The position numbers were made by a program, and so were the translations under genes. Shown piece by piece: positions 1-9,934 of a stretch of DNA of 64,000 nucleotides. The stretch is from Brasenia schreberi. Lineage: Eukaryota; Streptophyta; Magnoliopsida; Nymphaeales; Cabombaceae. A model generated the notes under the pieces. That model had not been told where the DNA came from, did not search any database, and saw only the letters and a list, made by a program, of their open reading frames with translations. How positions within the stretch are numbered: the stretch's first letter is position 1; each line of letters opens with the position of its first letter. The DNA is taken from contig JAYKKT010000048.1 of NCBI GenBank assembly GCA_036023115.1, forward strand, positions 9,462,501-9,526,500, given 5' to 3'.

Positions 1-2477
1 GCTGCTTATGGTTTGTTTGTCAACCCAAGATCTTGTTCATGTTCGGCTCGTTGGCTTGCTTGTAGCAAGCTAAAAGCGAACCGATCATCATAATCTGGGT
101 TAGACGAGTTGAAGATGATCTGCTGTTAAAGTATGTACTTCCTACACAGTTTCGAGTATGAAACACGATTTCTTGGTTAGAGTTCAAGTTAGACTTCAAT
201 TTTGATACAGTTTTCCACGAACATTGAGAGGTTCCGATGGGTTCCTTGTGGTTTTTTTTATTTTGTGGGTTCTCTAAATCTAGATTATCTATATATAAAT
301 GTTATATGTACTTAAGTAAATGAGCTAATATGAGCCGAGCCACCCAAAACTTGCTGGTATGGCTTAATGAGCTATCTTCCGTCGAGCTTGTTTAGATCAT
401 GAGCCGAACTCGAACAAATTCATGCCGAGTTGAAAATGAGCGGCTTGATTCATTAACCAGCCCTATACTTAGAGGTCCTAGCTGCATCTTGATAGATGAA
501 GGTGGAAAGTTGGATAATGGTCTAAAGTCATAAATGGCCCCCCTCTGGCTCCGGTTTCGGTTTTGGGTCTGACTCTACAATAGTACCTGTTCGGTTTAGG
601 TGTAGTTCCGGTTTCATTTAGAAAGGCATGCATTAAAGGTAGGATCTTGGAACTGGAATCAAATTATGGTCTTGAACTGCCAGTTCTAATCTACGATTAC
701 GTTCAGTTTTCTCAATTGTGGAATTCTAACTGAATGGAGGAGGCCCTTGATCTGGTTTTGGTGATTCCATCGGTTGCAGTTCCAAAAGTGGTTTGGGTTT
801 TGTTTGAATGACTTGGCTGGGTCCAAACTATCCACCTCCACTCTTGTAAGTTCTAACCATGTGTGTTTGATACAAGGTTCTAGGCAAATTAGATCTTGAA
901 TTTTTTGTGCTTGTACTTCTGAGTTTTGTTGTACATCAAACGCGAAACCGATTTTTGGTGTGGAACTATGGTTCCTTAGGCCTAATTTGAGTAAAAAACT
1001 ATAACAACAACATGGAGGTGAGCCACAAGAACAAGATTTAAGAGCTTCACATGAAAATGCCAGTGGTTCCTTCCGTTTTGTGTTGTTATCCTGTCTCACA
1101 CGAAAATCTAAGTGTCAATACAACTCTTGAATCAAACACATTATCATGGTTCTTCAGAACGACATTCATACGCAATCCCTTCGTCCTCAAACGGTGTTTC
1201 ATTGAAGAAAGATGGGCCACGATCCCGACCAGATAATACCTGCCATAGATGGACCTTGAGTAGACCAGACCCATATGGAGCTATGGGTCGAAGAATTGGT
1301 GGACCTAGAAAATATTCTTTGGTGGCACGAATCGCCCGAAAAAATATTTTAGGGTTGGGCATACTATGTACCCACGAATTCAACCGTTGGATATACTGTT
1401 TTAATTAGTTTTGTGAAACTTGGGCGTGGCGGATGCCCCACCTAGTTTGAATGTACCAGCGAGTCCAAGCTAAGTAGTTGACGATGGTTCACAGACACCA
1501 AGGATCAAAGCTGAACACGTCTTAAAGAATAGCTACCAGCAAATAAATGATCTGGCTAATTAGGTTTCTTTGACAAATGTACATCTGATTTGTGGGTCAA
1601 CTTCAATGATGGGTCCGAATCACCTGACAGCTGATTCAAAAAGACAGTAGAACTCACATAAGCCTGAACTGAGCAGTGCCAAGCAAGCTTTTTAGGGTTT
1701 TCTCAAGAGTGTTTGATTACGAGACTGGGTCTAAGAGATCAAGCATCTAAGCTAAGCCTAAGCTAAATTACACACCGACGGCTCTAGAATAGTCTCTGGG
1801 ATGGGAAGAACTGTCCATTCAACCATTTGAAGTAAGGAAAAATATGTATAACAGTCATGGATTCAATCATCCCTTATAACTTTTTTATTGGTTTTCCAAA
1901 TTTCAGGCGGGGCTGCAGCCCCACCACGCATCAATGGAGATCTGCCACTGGTTCGGATCTGCTGAGCCTAAGCTTGCACTTAGGTGGGTGGTGGTGGTGG
2001 TGGTGGTGGGGAACTTAGTACCTTTGCGGCTTTTGAACATGGATGTGGTATGATTCATGTGGGTGTCACATGTTTTGGATGAAAGAGATGTGATACCCGG
2101 TATCTTGTTGATAACCAAATCATCACCATTTCAAGTCTTGGTCAGGGATGTGAGCAGGTTGGATCCTTGCATTATTGGACACGACTAATTCAGATCTTTC
2201 ATAAGTCGAAATGAAGTTCAGGTCTCAAATGACAAATTTTTCATCCCCCGCCAAGTAATTGTGCTGTATCTTAATGTAGATAGTGAACCCGATTTGGACT
2301 ATCTTCGAAACCAGGATTGCTAAATGAGTTGAACGGACTGGACAGCGGATGTTCATGGCTTTGTTCTTCAACTCAAGGTCATGTTCGTGTTCAGCTTGTT
2401 AGCTCTCATGGCTCGAGCCAAGCTGTAAAAGGCGGAGCATAAGCCGAATCATCATTGTTGCTATGATATATTGACGA
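1..2477. other. Non-coding, no gene recognised
   Basis: I see no exon with a recognisable protein here. The longest open frames lack a family signature and overlap each other on both strands. The DNA is AT-rich with degenerate tracts of GGTTC/GAACC and GGTTTT-like words (about 540-790), the same flavour as repeats further right. A short run of GTG triplets lies at about 1984-2010. It is probably decayed repeat DNA. Confidence 0.6.
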
Positions 2478-2600
2478 CAATTTTTTTTGGTACAGTGGAG
2501 AGTGTGAATCTATATGAACACACTGGGTATGGAACTCATCACCTTCAACTTGTGAGTGGTGCCTCTAGCCAGGAGAGCTACCTCTCCTTGTGCAGGTACT
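2478..2600 (-). repeat. SINE-like tRNA-derived repeat, family 1
   Basis: Read on the minus strand, this 120-base unit has a tRNA-like head (AGGTAGCTCTCCTGGCTAG), then CACAAGTTGAAGGTGATGAG and a B-box-like GAGTTCCATACC. It ends CCACTGTACC followed by an A-run. The same order of words occurs at 9362-9477, 11162-11280, 19185-19300 and 20455-20582, which defines a dispersed family. A tRNA-like pol III promoter plus an A-rich tail is typical of plant SINEs. The family name is not known to me. Confidence 0.6.
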
Positions 2601-3333
2601 TAATTGAAGAAGATCAGTTTTACCATTCTCTTTTAACACCCTTCTACTTCTTTTAAGGTATTCATTATCTAATTTCTTCATCAACGTTTATCAAGAAAAG
2701 GCGTACCCTCGACTCTCATCAAGCAAAATAACAAAAACTACCTCTCCAAGAAACTGACAACAATAACAACCAAGTTCCAAGATCAGCTCCATGAATTCTT
2801 TGCTTCTACAAGTTTGATCCTTTGCCATGATAAGAGTTAACCCAATAGAAATAGAAACAGAAACATTCTTTATTGTTTCCTCCTAACTCCATCATGTCCA
2901 GTTCCAAGCCTAGATGCAGAAGGAACAGAGTTGTATTAGACTTCCAACAATCAGCATAAGACATTCTTAGATTTAATTCTAGATATTACGAGCACTTCTC
3001 CTAAAAACCCAAACCAAGAAAACTTCAAATTGAAGGAAACCCAAATCCCAAGTCTGTTACAAAAATTCACGGCATTACCATGTTACATCAATTACAAAAT
3101 CCAAATCTTGGCTTGGAAATCCTCATTATGAATCTTTTCAGAGATAACTTAACATGTAAATATAGGCCTGCACTCGATAAAACATATCTAAAATTATAAA
3201 CATGGATATAAGATATGGAGGAAACTGATGGACAGAAAATTTAAATAACAAAAGATGGACTATGAATCGATCCAGGATCTGCCGCATTGTTCAGATTCTT
3301 CTCTCAGAAACATAATAAAATTCCTTAATAGTA
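2601..3333. other. Non-coding, nothing recognised
   Basis: AT-rich sequence with no recognisable exon, RNA gene or repeat family. Confidence 0.5.
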
Positions 3334-3423
3334 GCACAACCTCATAGATTCTTCTCTATTACCTGCCAAGTGGAAGGGCCGTCTTTCAATGCAAATTCAA
3401 TCAGGCACAACCTCATAGATTCT
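3334..3423 (+). repeat. 19-base direct repeat beside the tRNA remnant
   Basis: The 19-base word GCACAACCTCATAGATTCT occurs at 3334-3352 and again at 3405-3423, separated by 52 bases. The second copy runs straight into the D-arm of the tRNA-Trp-like sequence and occupies the place where its 5' acceptor stem should be. Confidence 0.8.
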
Positions 3424-3484
3424 CAAATGGTAGCGCGTCTGACTCCAGATCAGAAGGTTGCGTGTTCGATTCATAAATTGCCTG
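3413..3484 (+). pseudogene. tRNA-Trp(CCA) pseudogene
   Basis: From about 3425 to 3473 the sequence follows plant tRNA-Trp: a D-arm with TGGTAGCGCG, an anticodon arm CTGACTCCAGATCAG with anticodon CCA at 3445-3447, and a T-arm with GTTGCGTGTTCGATTC. The two acceptor-stem strands do not match the tRNA and cannot pair with each other. The 5' part is occupied by one copy of a 19-base direct repeat. The internal A and B boxes survive, but the acceptor stem is gone, so I call it a pseudogene. Confidence 0.75.
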
Positions 3485-3879
3485 AACAAATGCAAAAGAC
3501 GCAAAGGAAAGACATGGCTTTCGACTAATACATGAAACCAGATGACGTTCAGCGGTGGCGGATGTGAATATCATGTTCAGGATTCAGTCATTTCAACCAC
3601 AACCAGTGGCAGATCTACATTGGGTCAAGATAGGGTGTTCTCAAAATTTTGAAAATCAACTTAAAGTCTATAATCATTGTGGGATTTATGAACAATAATA
3701 CATAATTTGCCTCACCTGAAACCATTCAAGGAAGTATTCACATCATTCCAAAAGAGTTTCTAGATCCACCACTAACCACAACAAGCTGTATAAGCTGTAT
3801 CCGACTCTTGTCATAGAGCTTGATCTTGTGCCATATTAGTATTTAATTCAGGCTCTATCATGGTCGACCAAAGTTGTCA
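3485..3879. other. Non-coding, nothing recognised
   Basis: AT-rich sequence with no exon or RNA gene that I can support. Confidence 0.5.
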
Positions 3880-3985
3880 TATATGTAATAACAACTTTCT
3901 CCTCTTTTCTTTTTACAACAGGAGGGTGAAGTCCAACACGCATGCACTCCCTGGGAATCGAGCTTACAACCTGCACCATTGTACC
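3880..3985 (-). repeat. SINE-like repeat, family 2 (diverged copy)
   Basis: On the minus strand it has a B-box-like GCTCGATTCCCAGGGAG followed by a GCATGCGTG stretch and a short tail that includes TTGTAAAAAG. The word order resembles the elements at 4640-4760 and 5740-5850, but the head (A box) is poorly preserved. Confidence 0.4.
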
Positions 3986-4376
3986 ATAGTGTATTGTACC
4001 GAAATACGAAAAGGTATAGTCCATTTTTTGTAACATAGAATAATATAGAATAATGGAATAAGACTATGCCTTATAGTAGACTGTTTCAACAATGCCGATA
4101 CCATTTGCCATACGTATTGGGGGTGTATTGTATGATAAACTGTGGTATGGTGCCCTGTATCATCCAATATCGTGTGATTCAGTATAAGTTTCAAAAATGG
4201 TGTTCATTTTTAAATAAAGCTTGGTCATTGTTAAGTCCCATCATGTAAGCTTCTTTGGCTTCTTTTACATGTCTACTCTTTTCTTTCTAAAAATCTCATG
4301 TACCCTACATTCATTAATAGGTCATTTGTTTTCACATTGAATCACTTGTTTCAAAAATTTTAACTTTGTAATGAAC
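3986..4376. other. Non-coding, AT-rich
   Basis: No gene recognised. The sequence contains several TGTACCATAGT/GTATTGTA-like words in both orientations, which produces short overlapping open frames without family resemblance. Confidence 0.4.
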
Positions 4377-4504
4377 TTTTAAAATAAAGAATGATTTAGC
4401 TTATGTTGAATTAATTGTTAGTACATTCTCGAGTTCTATGGAAACAAAGAATCCATGTAGTTGACTTCATTTAGTATGAGAAAAGGCTTAGTTGTTGTTG
4501 TTAT
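4377..4504 (+). mobile_element. RTE LINE 3' end fragment
   Basis: It matches the last 125 bases of the LINE at 33703-36608: AATAAAGAATGAT near the start, then GGAAACAAAGAATCCATGTAG, a copy of TAGTATGAGAAAAGGCTTAG, and a (TTG)n tail. It is truncated at its 5' side, as is usual for LINE insertions that stop early in reverse transcription. Confidence 0.8.
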
Positions 4505-4639
4505 GAACTTTTAAAAAAGATAATTTAAAAATCATTATTATTGTACCATAGTATATTGTTGCCTCGTGCGAGGCGGGATGTGATAGTTCAATTTGTGAGT
4601 TGATCAATCTTTTGTGCATAATTGTCTCTACCTTTTTGT

Positions 4640-4760
4640 TTTGTTACAAAAGAAGAACAAAGCCTAACACACACTCACGCACGGACCCTCTGGGAACCAA
4701 ACTCCCCACCAGCAGCAACGGTCCTAGAGTGCCCTGCCATTGAGCTGACGCTCTTGGTGC
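4640..4760 (-). repeat. SINE-like tRNA-derived repeat, family 2
   Basis: Read on the minus strand: an A-box-like CAGCTCAATGGCAGGGC, a spacer, then a B-box-like GGGGAGTTTGGTTCCCAGAG and GTGCGTGAGTGTGTGTTAGG, ending in a T/A-rich tail. The copy at 5740-5850 keeps the same order. A split internal promoter of this form points to a tRNA-derived SINE. Confidence 0.55.
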
Positions 4761-4925
4761 TAATTGTCTCCACATTTTAATTCGCCTTACCTGACGTTAC
4801 ATTTACCTTGACACTCCAGCCATAAAATCTAACCGTGGGGATTCAATACGAATAATATTTGGATGATCAAAGTCTTTATGAGGTTTAAGGCACTGATGCA
4901 CGTCTTCAAGCAACAATATGCTTCT

Positions 4926-4926
<1 letters not shown>

Positions 4927-4982
<56 letters not shown>
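4927..4982. repeat. Compound (CA)n(TA)n microsatellite
   Basis: About 17 CA units run directly into about 11 TA units. Similar compound CA-TA tracts occur at 18463-18500 and 40717-40765. Confidence 0.95.
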
Positions 4983-4983
<1 letters not shown>

Positions 4984-5335
4984 TAATGCGCGAAGCACTC
5001 CTTATCTTGGCATCTCCTCATTATTCTTTAATGGTTGAAGGTTGGGTTTATCATTTAAATAAACATATGAAACGGAAGAAAATCTTGACTTTATGCCAAC
5101 CAAGCTCTAAGATTACGGTGTACATCTATGTATTAACTGATAGGCTATATGTTATATATAGACACAAACACCATCTAGGGAGAGAGAGAGAGAACTTTAA
5201 ACAAATATTTACTTGTAGGTTCTGATGCACCGGATATCCAGATGTGATAAAAAAATACAGAAGTTCAATTTTCAATGACCTCATCAGTTCCAATTAGGAA
5301 AATTCTGAACATATTTATATCAAATTAGTTCGAGT

Positions 5336-5464
5336 AAATAATAAAGAATAATTTGGTTTATGTTGAGTTAATGATTAGTATATCATATGATCGAGTTCTA
5401 TGAAAACAAATAATTTATATAGCCGACCTCATCTATTATGAAAAAGGCTCAGTTGTTGTTGTAG
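5336..5464 (+). mobile_element. RTE LINE 3' end fragment
   Basis: The same terminal 125 bases of the LINE family as at 4377-4504, more diverged: AATAAAGAATAAT, then the word for the former coding end, then ATGAAAAAGGCTCAG and a (TTG)n tail. Its position 830 bases from the previous fragment, in the same orientation, suggests independent insertions or a local duplication. Confidence 0.75.
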
Positions 5465-5739
5465 TTCAATATATAACTAGATGGAGCAACAAAAGATTCT
5501 TTAGCTTTTGAAATACATCTTATTTTATGAATATTAGGGAAAAAACTAAAATATGAGAAACATGATGAGCAAGAATCAAACAGTTGGGTGAAGTAGCGGT
5601 ATCAAAGAACCGATTAAACTAACCCAAACAGGTCATTCGGTTTGGCTTGGTTCAATTTGAAAAACAAGAAAGTTTGTGTTCTTGGTTCATGGTTCAATGG
5701 TCGAAACCGAACCATTTGAACCAAAACCTATTTATAGTC

Positions 5740-5850
5740 AAACATGAACCAAGACACACCTCATGAACACACCCACACATGCATCCCCTAAGAGTCAAAC
5801 TCCCCACAAGTAGCAATGGTGCTAGAGCGCCATGCCATTGAGTTAATCCT
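5740..5850 (-). repeat. SINE-like tRNA-derived repeat, family 2
   Basis: The minus-strand reading has ATTAACTCAATGGCATGGCG (A-box region), then TTGTGGGGAGTTTGACTCTT (B-box region) and GCATGTGTGGGTGTG. It aligns word by word with 4640-4760. Confidence 0.5.
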
Positions 5851-5878
5851 TCCGGTGTGGTTAAAATTAAGTTTGCTT

Positions 5879-6201
5879 CGTAAGATATATCACGTGATTG
5901 ATTATTTATTATACACTATAACATCATGCCACAACTGTCATATGTTAATATATTATAATGTAATTAACCATGCTTTGCAACCAAACCAAATTAACTAGAA
6001 CCCAAACACAATAAAATATAAACATAAAATTATTAAGAAAATGCATGATTAATATAAGCATAAGCAAAAATAAACTGAGTTAGATTCACAAGATATGTTA
6101 TGTGATTATTTATTATACACTATAATAAGCCACAATCATCATATATTAGCACATTAAAACGTAATAAATCACACTTTGGAACCAAACCAAATTAATGAGA
6201 A
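5879..6201 (+). repeat. Direct repeat of about 115 bases
   Basis: Sequence at about 5879-5999 is repeated at about 6088-6201. Both copies contain TTATTTATTATACACTATAA, a GCCACAA word and CCAAACCAAATTAA, in the same order. The copies are diverged and separated by about 90 bases. A GGTTTGGTTTGG tract follows the second copy. Confidence 0.7.
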
Positions 6202-6517
6202 CTGGTGGTTTGGTTTGGTTTGGTTCTTTGAAAATTGAAAAGCGATTATATTGATATTGTTCGAGGTTGAGCTTAGAACTGAACCAAACCGAACCATGAA
6301 AACCTTAGCTAGGGTGCAGTACCTCACCTTGCCGTCATGTAGACCCTCTCACACCTTCAAATCAACCATGGGCTTCCTCACAAGAGGGCGGAGACATTGC
6401 ATCTTTCACTGAAATCAACCACGAGGCTGTGATTTTCAATATCAGTGATAAGTATTATTAGGTATTGGTTCCAGTATATGCCAATTTCACAGCCGTGCAG
6501 ATTATATATATAAGAAA

Positions 6518-6742
6518 ACTAGTATATGCTAACACATTTAGATTTTAGATGTTAGTAAATCTAAACAAAGTTGAAATTTAAATCTAAAAGTAAAAAGTAT
6601 ATGTATATTTTTTGTAGGTACACTTTATTCACATGAGTATTTTTACTTTTTAAATTTTAAATTTCAATCATTCACCATCAAAGATGAATTGTTGAGATTT
6701 GTTTAAATTTGTTAGTACTTAAGTGTGCTAGCATATACTAAT
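6518..6742. mobile_element. MITE-like element with terminal inverted repeats
   Basis: The left end CTAGTATATGCTAACAC is the inverted partner of the right end GTGTGCTAGCATATACTAAT. The interior is AT-rich and without coding capacity, with GAAATTTAAA and TTTAAATTTC words that also pair. A related element sits at about 37270-37437. Size (about 225 bases) and structure fit a non-autonomous DNA transposon. I could not define a target duplication. Confidence 0.55.
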
Positions 6743-6904
6743 TTTTTTATTATAGAGAGAAAGACACGAAAAGTTGAAGGATGCAAAACCTATCCAAACC
6801 CATCTCAACTATCCAAATAATAGAGAGAGAAGAAAGTTAGAGTATACTAGTTACTTATATGCAAATTTCATCCAATCTAGGGTTATGAGTTGTTAAAATT
6901 CAAA

Positions 6905-8142
6905 AGTACAACAACAACAATAACTAAGCCTTTTCCCATACTAGACGGGGTCAACTAAATGGATTCTTTGTTTTCACATAGCCCTATCATGTGTCATGTT
7001 AGCATTTAACTCACAATAAGCTAGATTATTCTTTATCGTTTCTTTCCAACACTTTTTTGGTCGTCCTCTACCTCTTTTAATACTTTCCAAATTTAGTTTT
7101 TCATAACTTCTTACAGGTTCTTCTTTTGAACTTCTTTCTATATGTTCAAACCATCTTAAATGATATTCTTTCATTTTATCCTCTATTGGTGTCACTCTTA
7201 ATTTGTTTCTAATAACCTCATTATGTATACGGTCTTTTCTTGTATGACTACTCATCCATCTCAACATCTTCATTTCTGTCACAAACATCTTTTGTAAATG
7301 TTGATGATTAACTGCCTAAAACTTAGAACCATAAAACGTGACAGGTCTAATTGTTGCTCTATAATATTTATCTTTTAACTTTAATGGTATATCATTCCTT
7401 CATGAGTCCTCACACATGTTTTTGCACCATCGTACATGTCTCTTATAAGGTTAATGTATGTTAATGGAATACCTCATTTTTCCAAAGTTCTCCAAAGAAC
7501 CTCCATCGGTACCCTATTGTAAGCTTTTACTAGATCAATAAATATCATGTGAATGTCTTTCTTTTTTGCTCTAAAATGTTCCATAAGACGTCTCAAAAGG
7601 TGAATCGCTTTAATAGTAGATCTGCCTAACATGAATACAAATTGGTTCTCTGTTGTACTCGATACTTGTTTTAACCTACGTTCGATAATTCTTTCCCACA
7701 ATTTCATAGTATGGCTCATTAACTTGATACCTCGATAATTCACACAATTCTGAATGTCTCCCTTGTTCTTATATATGGGTATAAGTGTACTCGCTCTCCA
7801 TTACTTGGGCATCTTTTGGTTTTTTCATATTTCATTAAATAGTCTTGTGAACTAAGTGATTCCTATTTCTCCTAGTATTTTTCAAACTTTTATAGAAATA
7901 TTATTTGGTCCTACCGATTTACCACCCTTTATATGTTTAAGAGCCTCTTTGACTTCATTCTTTTGAATATGTCGGTATAAATTGTGGTTTATATACTTTT
8001 CTGATTTGGCTAACTCTCCTAAGCTAATACTAACATCTTTATTTTCATTAAAAAGCTTATAAAAATAGTTTTTCCATCTATTTCTTATATCATCATTTGC
8101 CACTAAAATTTTTTCATCCTCGTCTTTGATGCTAACAAAATT
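6905..8142 (-). mobile_element. RTE LINE, 5'-truncated and internally deleted
   Basis: The minus strand carries the 3' part of the RTE LINE reverse-transcriptase polyprotein. Pieces visible are 7882-8103 (the region just before the RT domain), 7474-7743 (RT blocks with [17 protein letters not shown] and [14 protein letters not shown]) and 6974-7288 (C-terminal domain with [20 protein letters not shown]). It ends at the family (TTG)n tail, read as CAACAACAA at the left edge. Compared with the copy at 33703-36608, it lacks about 460 bases containing the FADD catalytic motif. It cannot code for a working RT. Confidence 0.85.
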
Positions 8143-9361
8143 GAAAACTAAAAAATTAAAAATAAAGTATTATTTGATACTTATTACTATGTAATTTTCA
8201 CTTTTTATTTTCTAATCTCAACCACTTGCGCTTCTCAACTACATAGTTGAAATTGGTAGAAAGAACTTGTAAGCTATGCCTTTTGAGTGTATCAAAGAGA
8301 AAAAGAACCAAGCCCTATCGAACAAATTAAAGAATTTCATTTATAAAAAAAGACGTTTAAATGACTCGAGGACAGAAGGTAGGAAATGAACAAGGCTTGC
8401 TATATTCATAACATCCATTTAACTCCCCTTAGTTGACTTTCAAATGCAGTTGTTAGCTGAGGAAGCCTACAATTATATGGCTCACTAAAAATTCAAGGGA
8501 CACGCACACGCACAGACGTATATTATATATATATACAGAGACATACTACACATATAACTATATATATACACACACGCACACGTATACACATGTATACAAA
8601 TTAGTTCACGCCACATCTATACAGGATGCCTGTTTTTTAAGTGTTAGTTTCCAAATTAAACTCATGCCTTAAAAAGTAAAGGAAAGACGTGCATTAAGAA
8701 CAAGCTATATATATGTGTGTGGGTGTGCGGGCAAGTATATCGAAAGAAAGAAAACAAGCCCTATGTCCTTTTGAGGCACTAGCCAGGAGAGGGGCATGCA
8801 CGTACACACACGCAGGCAAGCCTCAAGTCTTATTGCAAGCACGAAAAGTCCATCTGATTTTGGAATCTGGTTTCGGGTCTCTTGTTATATCTGTATACAA
8901 TTACCTCATATACTAATCCCGTCATCATACCATCATTTGGTACTTTTTCCAAATCAAAGAGTATTTGGGTAAACGTGGAAGCCATGAATACAAGAACTAT
9001 ACGATACTACAAGCTTGTTGCTTGCACGAATTGAGAAAAAAGATAAATAATTAATAATCAAAACCCCTTGACTTTGTAATAACCACAAAAATACCATTTG
9101 GGAGAAATGTGGGTGTGTGCGTGCATGCACTTGCACGTATGTATAGTTTAAACCCTCGATCGCAAAATCGCATTTGGAAATGTGTGCTTAGAAATCTCAG
9201 CCATCTATTTTGATGACGGACATCATGGGGTCTTTACATAAGTTGTGATTATAGATTTGTCCCAAAAGAACATCTGCCGCTCATCACAAGAATGGATGGC
9301 TGAGATTCTCCTATATTGAAATATTTTATGATTAAAGAGTATACAGGGTCGGAATTACTCC
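8143..9361. other. Non-coding, microsatellite-rich
   Basis: AT-rich sequence with short ATATAT, ACACGCAC and TGTGTG runs (8520-8600, 8700-8720). No exon or RNA gene that I can support. Confidence 0.5.
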
Positions 9362-9477
9362 TGCACAACGAGCAATAGCTTACCTTGCTAGGAGGTTGAT
9401 TCACAAGTTGAAGGTCATTAGTTCGATATGTTGGGCATGCATCTGGTTTTGGACACCCCATTGTATACCAAAAAGGG
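9362..9477 (+). repeat. SINE-like tRNA-derived repeat, family 1
   Basis: TAGCTTACCTTGCTAGGAGG, CACAAGTTGAAGGTCATTAG, a B-box-like AGTTCGATATG, GGGCATGCATCTGG, then CCATTGTATACC and a short A-run. All words are in the same order as in the other family 1 copies. Confidence 0.65.
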
Positions 9478-9614
9478 ATGACAATGTTGACTCGAATAAC
9501 GCAACCCCGACCCGACCCGACCCAGTATAGGTATGGGGATAAGATGCTCCGAACCAATGCTTGCACTAACTTGTACCCAAGGGTTCTCTCCCTCCATGCA
9601 CACACAGACACACT

Positions 9615-9659
<45 letters not shown>

Positions 9660-9880
9660 TGTGTGTGTGTGTGTATGTGCATCTCTTTTTGCCCCTTAAT
9701 CATTCCGTACCCATCAGGGGGAAAAAAACTGAACCTATACGCGGCCTCGTTAAGGTTCGGGTGAGGGCCGGGTATAGAGATAACTCGCCCAGGACCCGTT
9801 CCATTGTCATCCCTAACCGAAAGTATTATGCATGGCATAAGGGTTATTTAGATAAGAAAGATGGGCATTTTGATGAGGAT
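9478..9880. other. Upstream region of the metacaspase gene
   Basis: Non-coding, with a compound (TA)n(TG)n microsatellite at about 9614-9676 and a C-rich patch with CCCGACCCGACCCGACCC near 9508. No gene is seen. Confidence 0.5.
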
Positions 9881-9885
9881 CGCGG

Positions 9886-9893
9886 TATATATA
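9886..9893 (+). promoter_or_regulatory. TATA box of the metacaspase gene
   Basis: TATATATA lies 42 bases before the ATG at 9935. A TATA element normally sits about 30 bases before the transcription start, so the 5' untranslated leader would be only about 15-20 bases. Confidence 0.55.
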
Positions 9894-9934
9894 GACATAG
9901 ATAGAGGAGCCTTTATTGGGGTTGGAGGCGAGAA

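Noticed and set aside
1051..1408. Overlapping frames on both strands near 1.1-1.4 kb
   Set aside because: They overlap each other, lack a recognisable domain and lie in repeat-like DNA.
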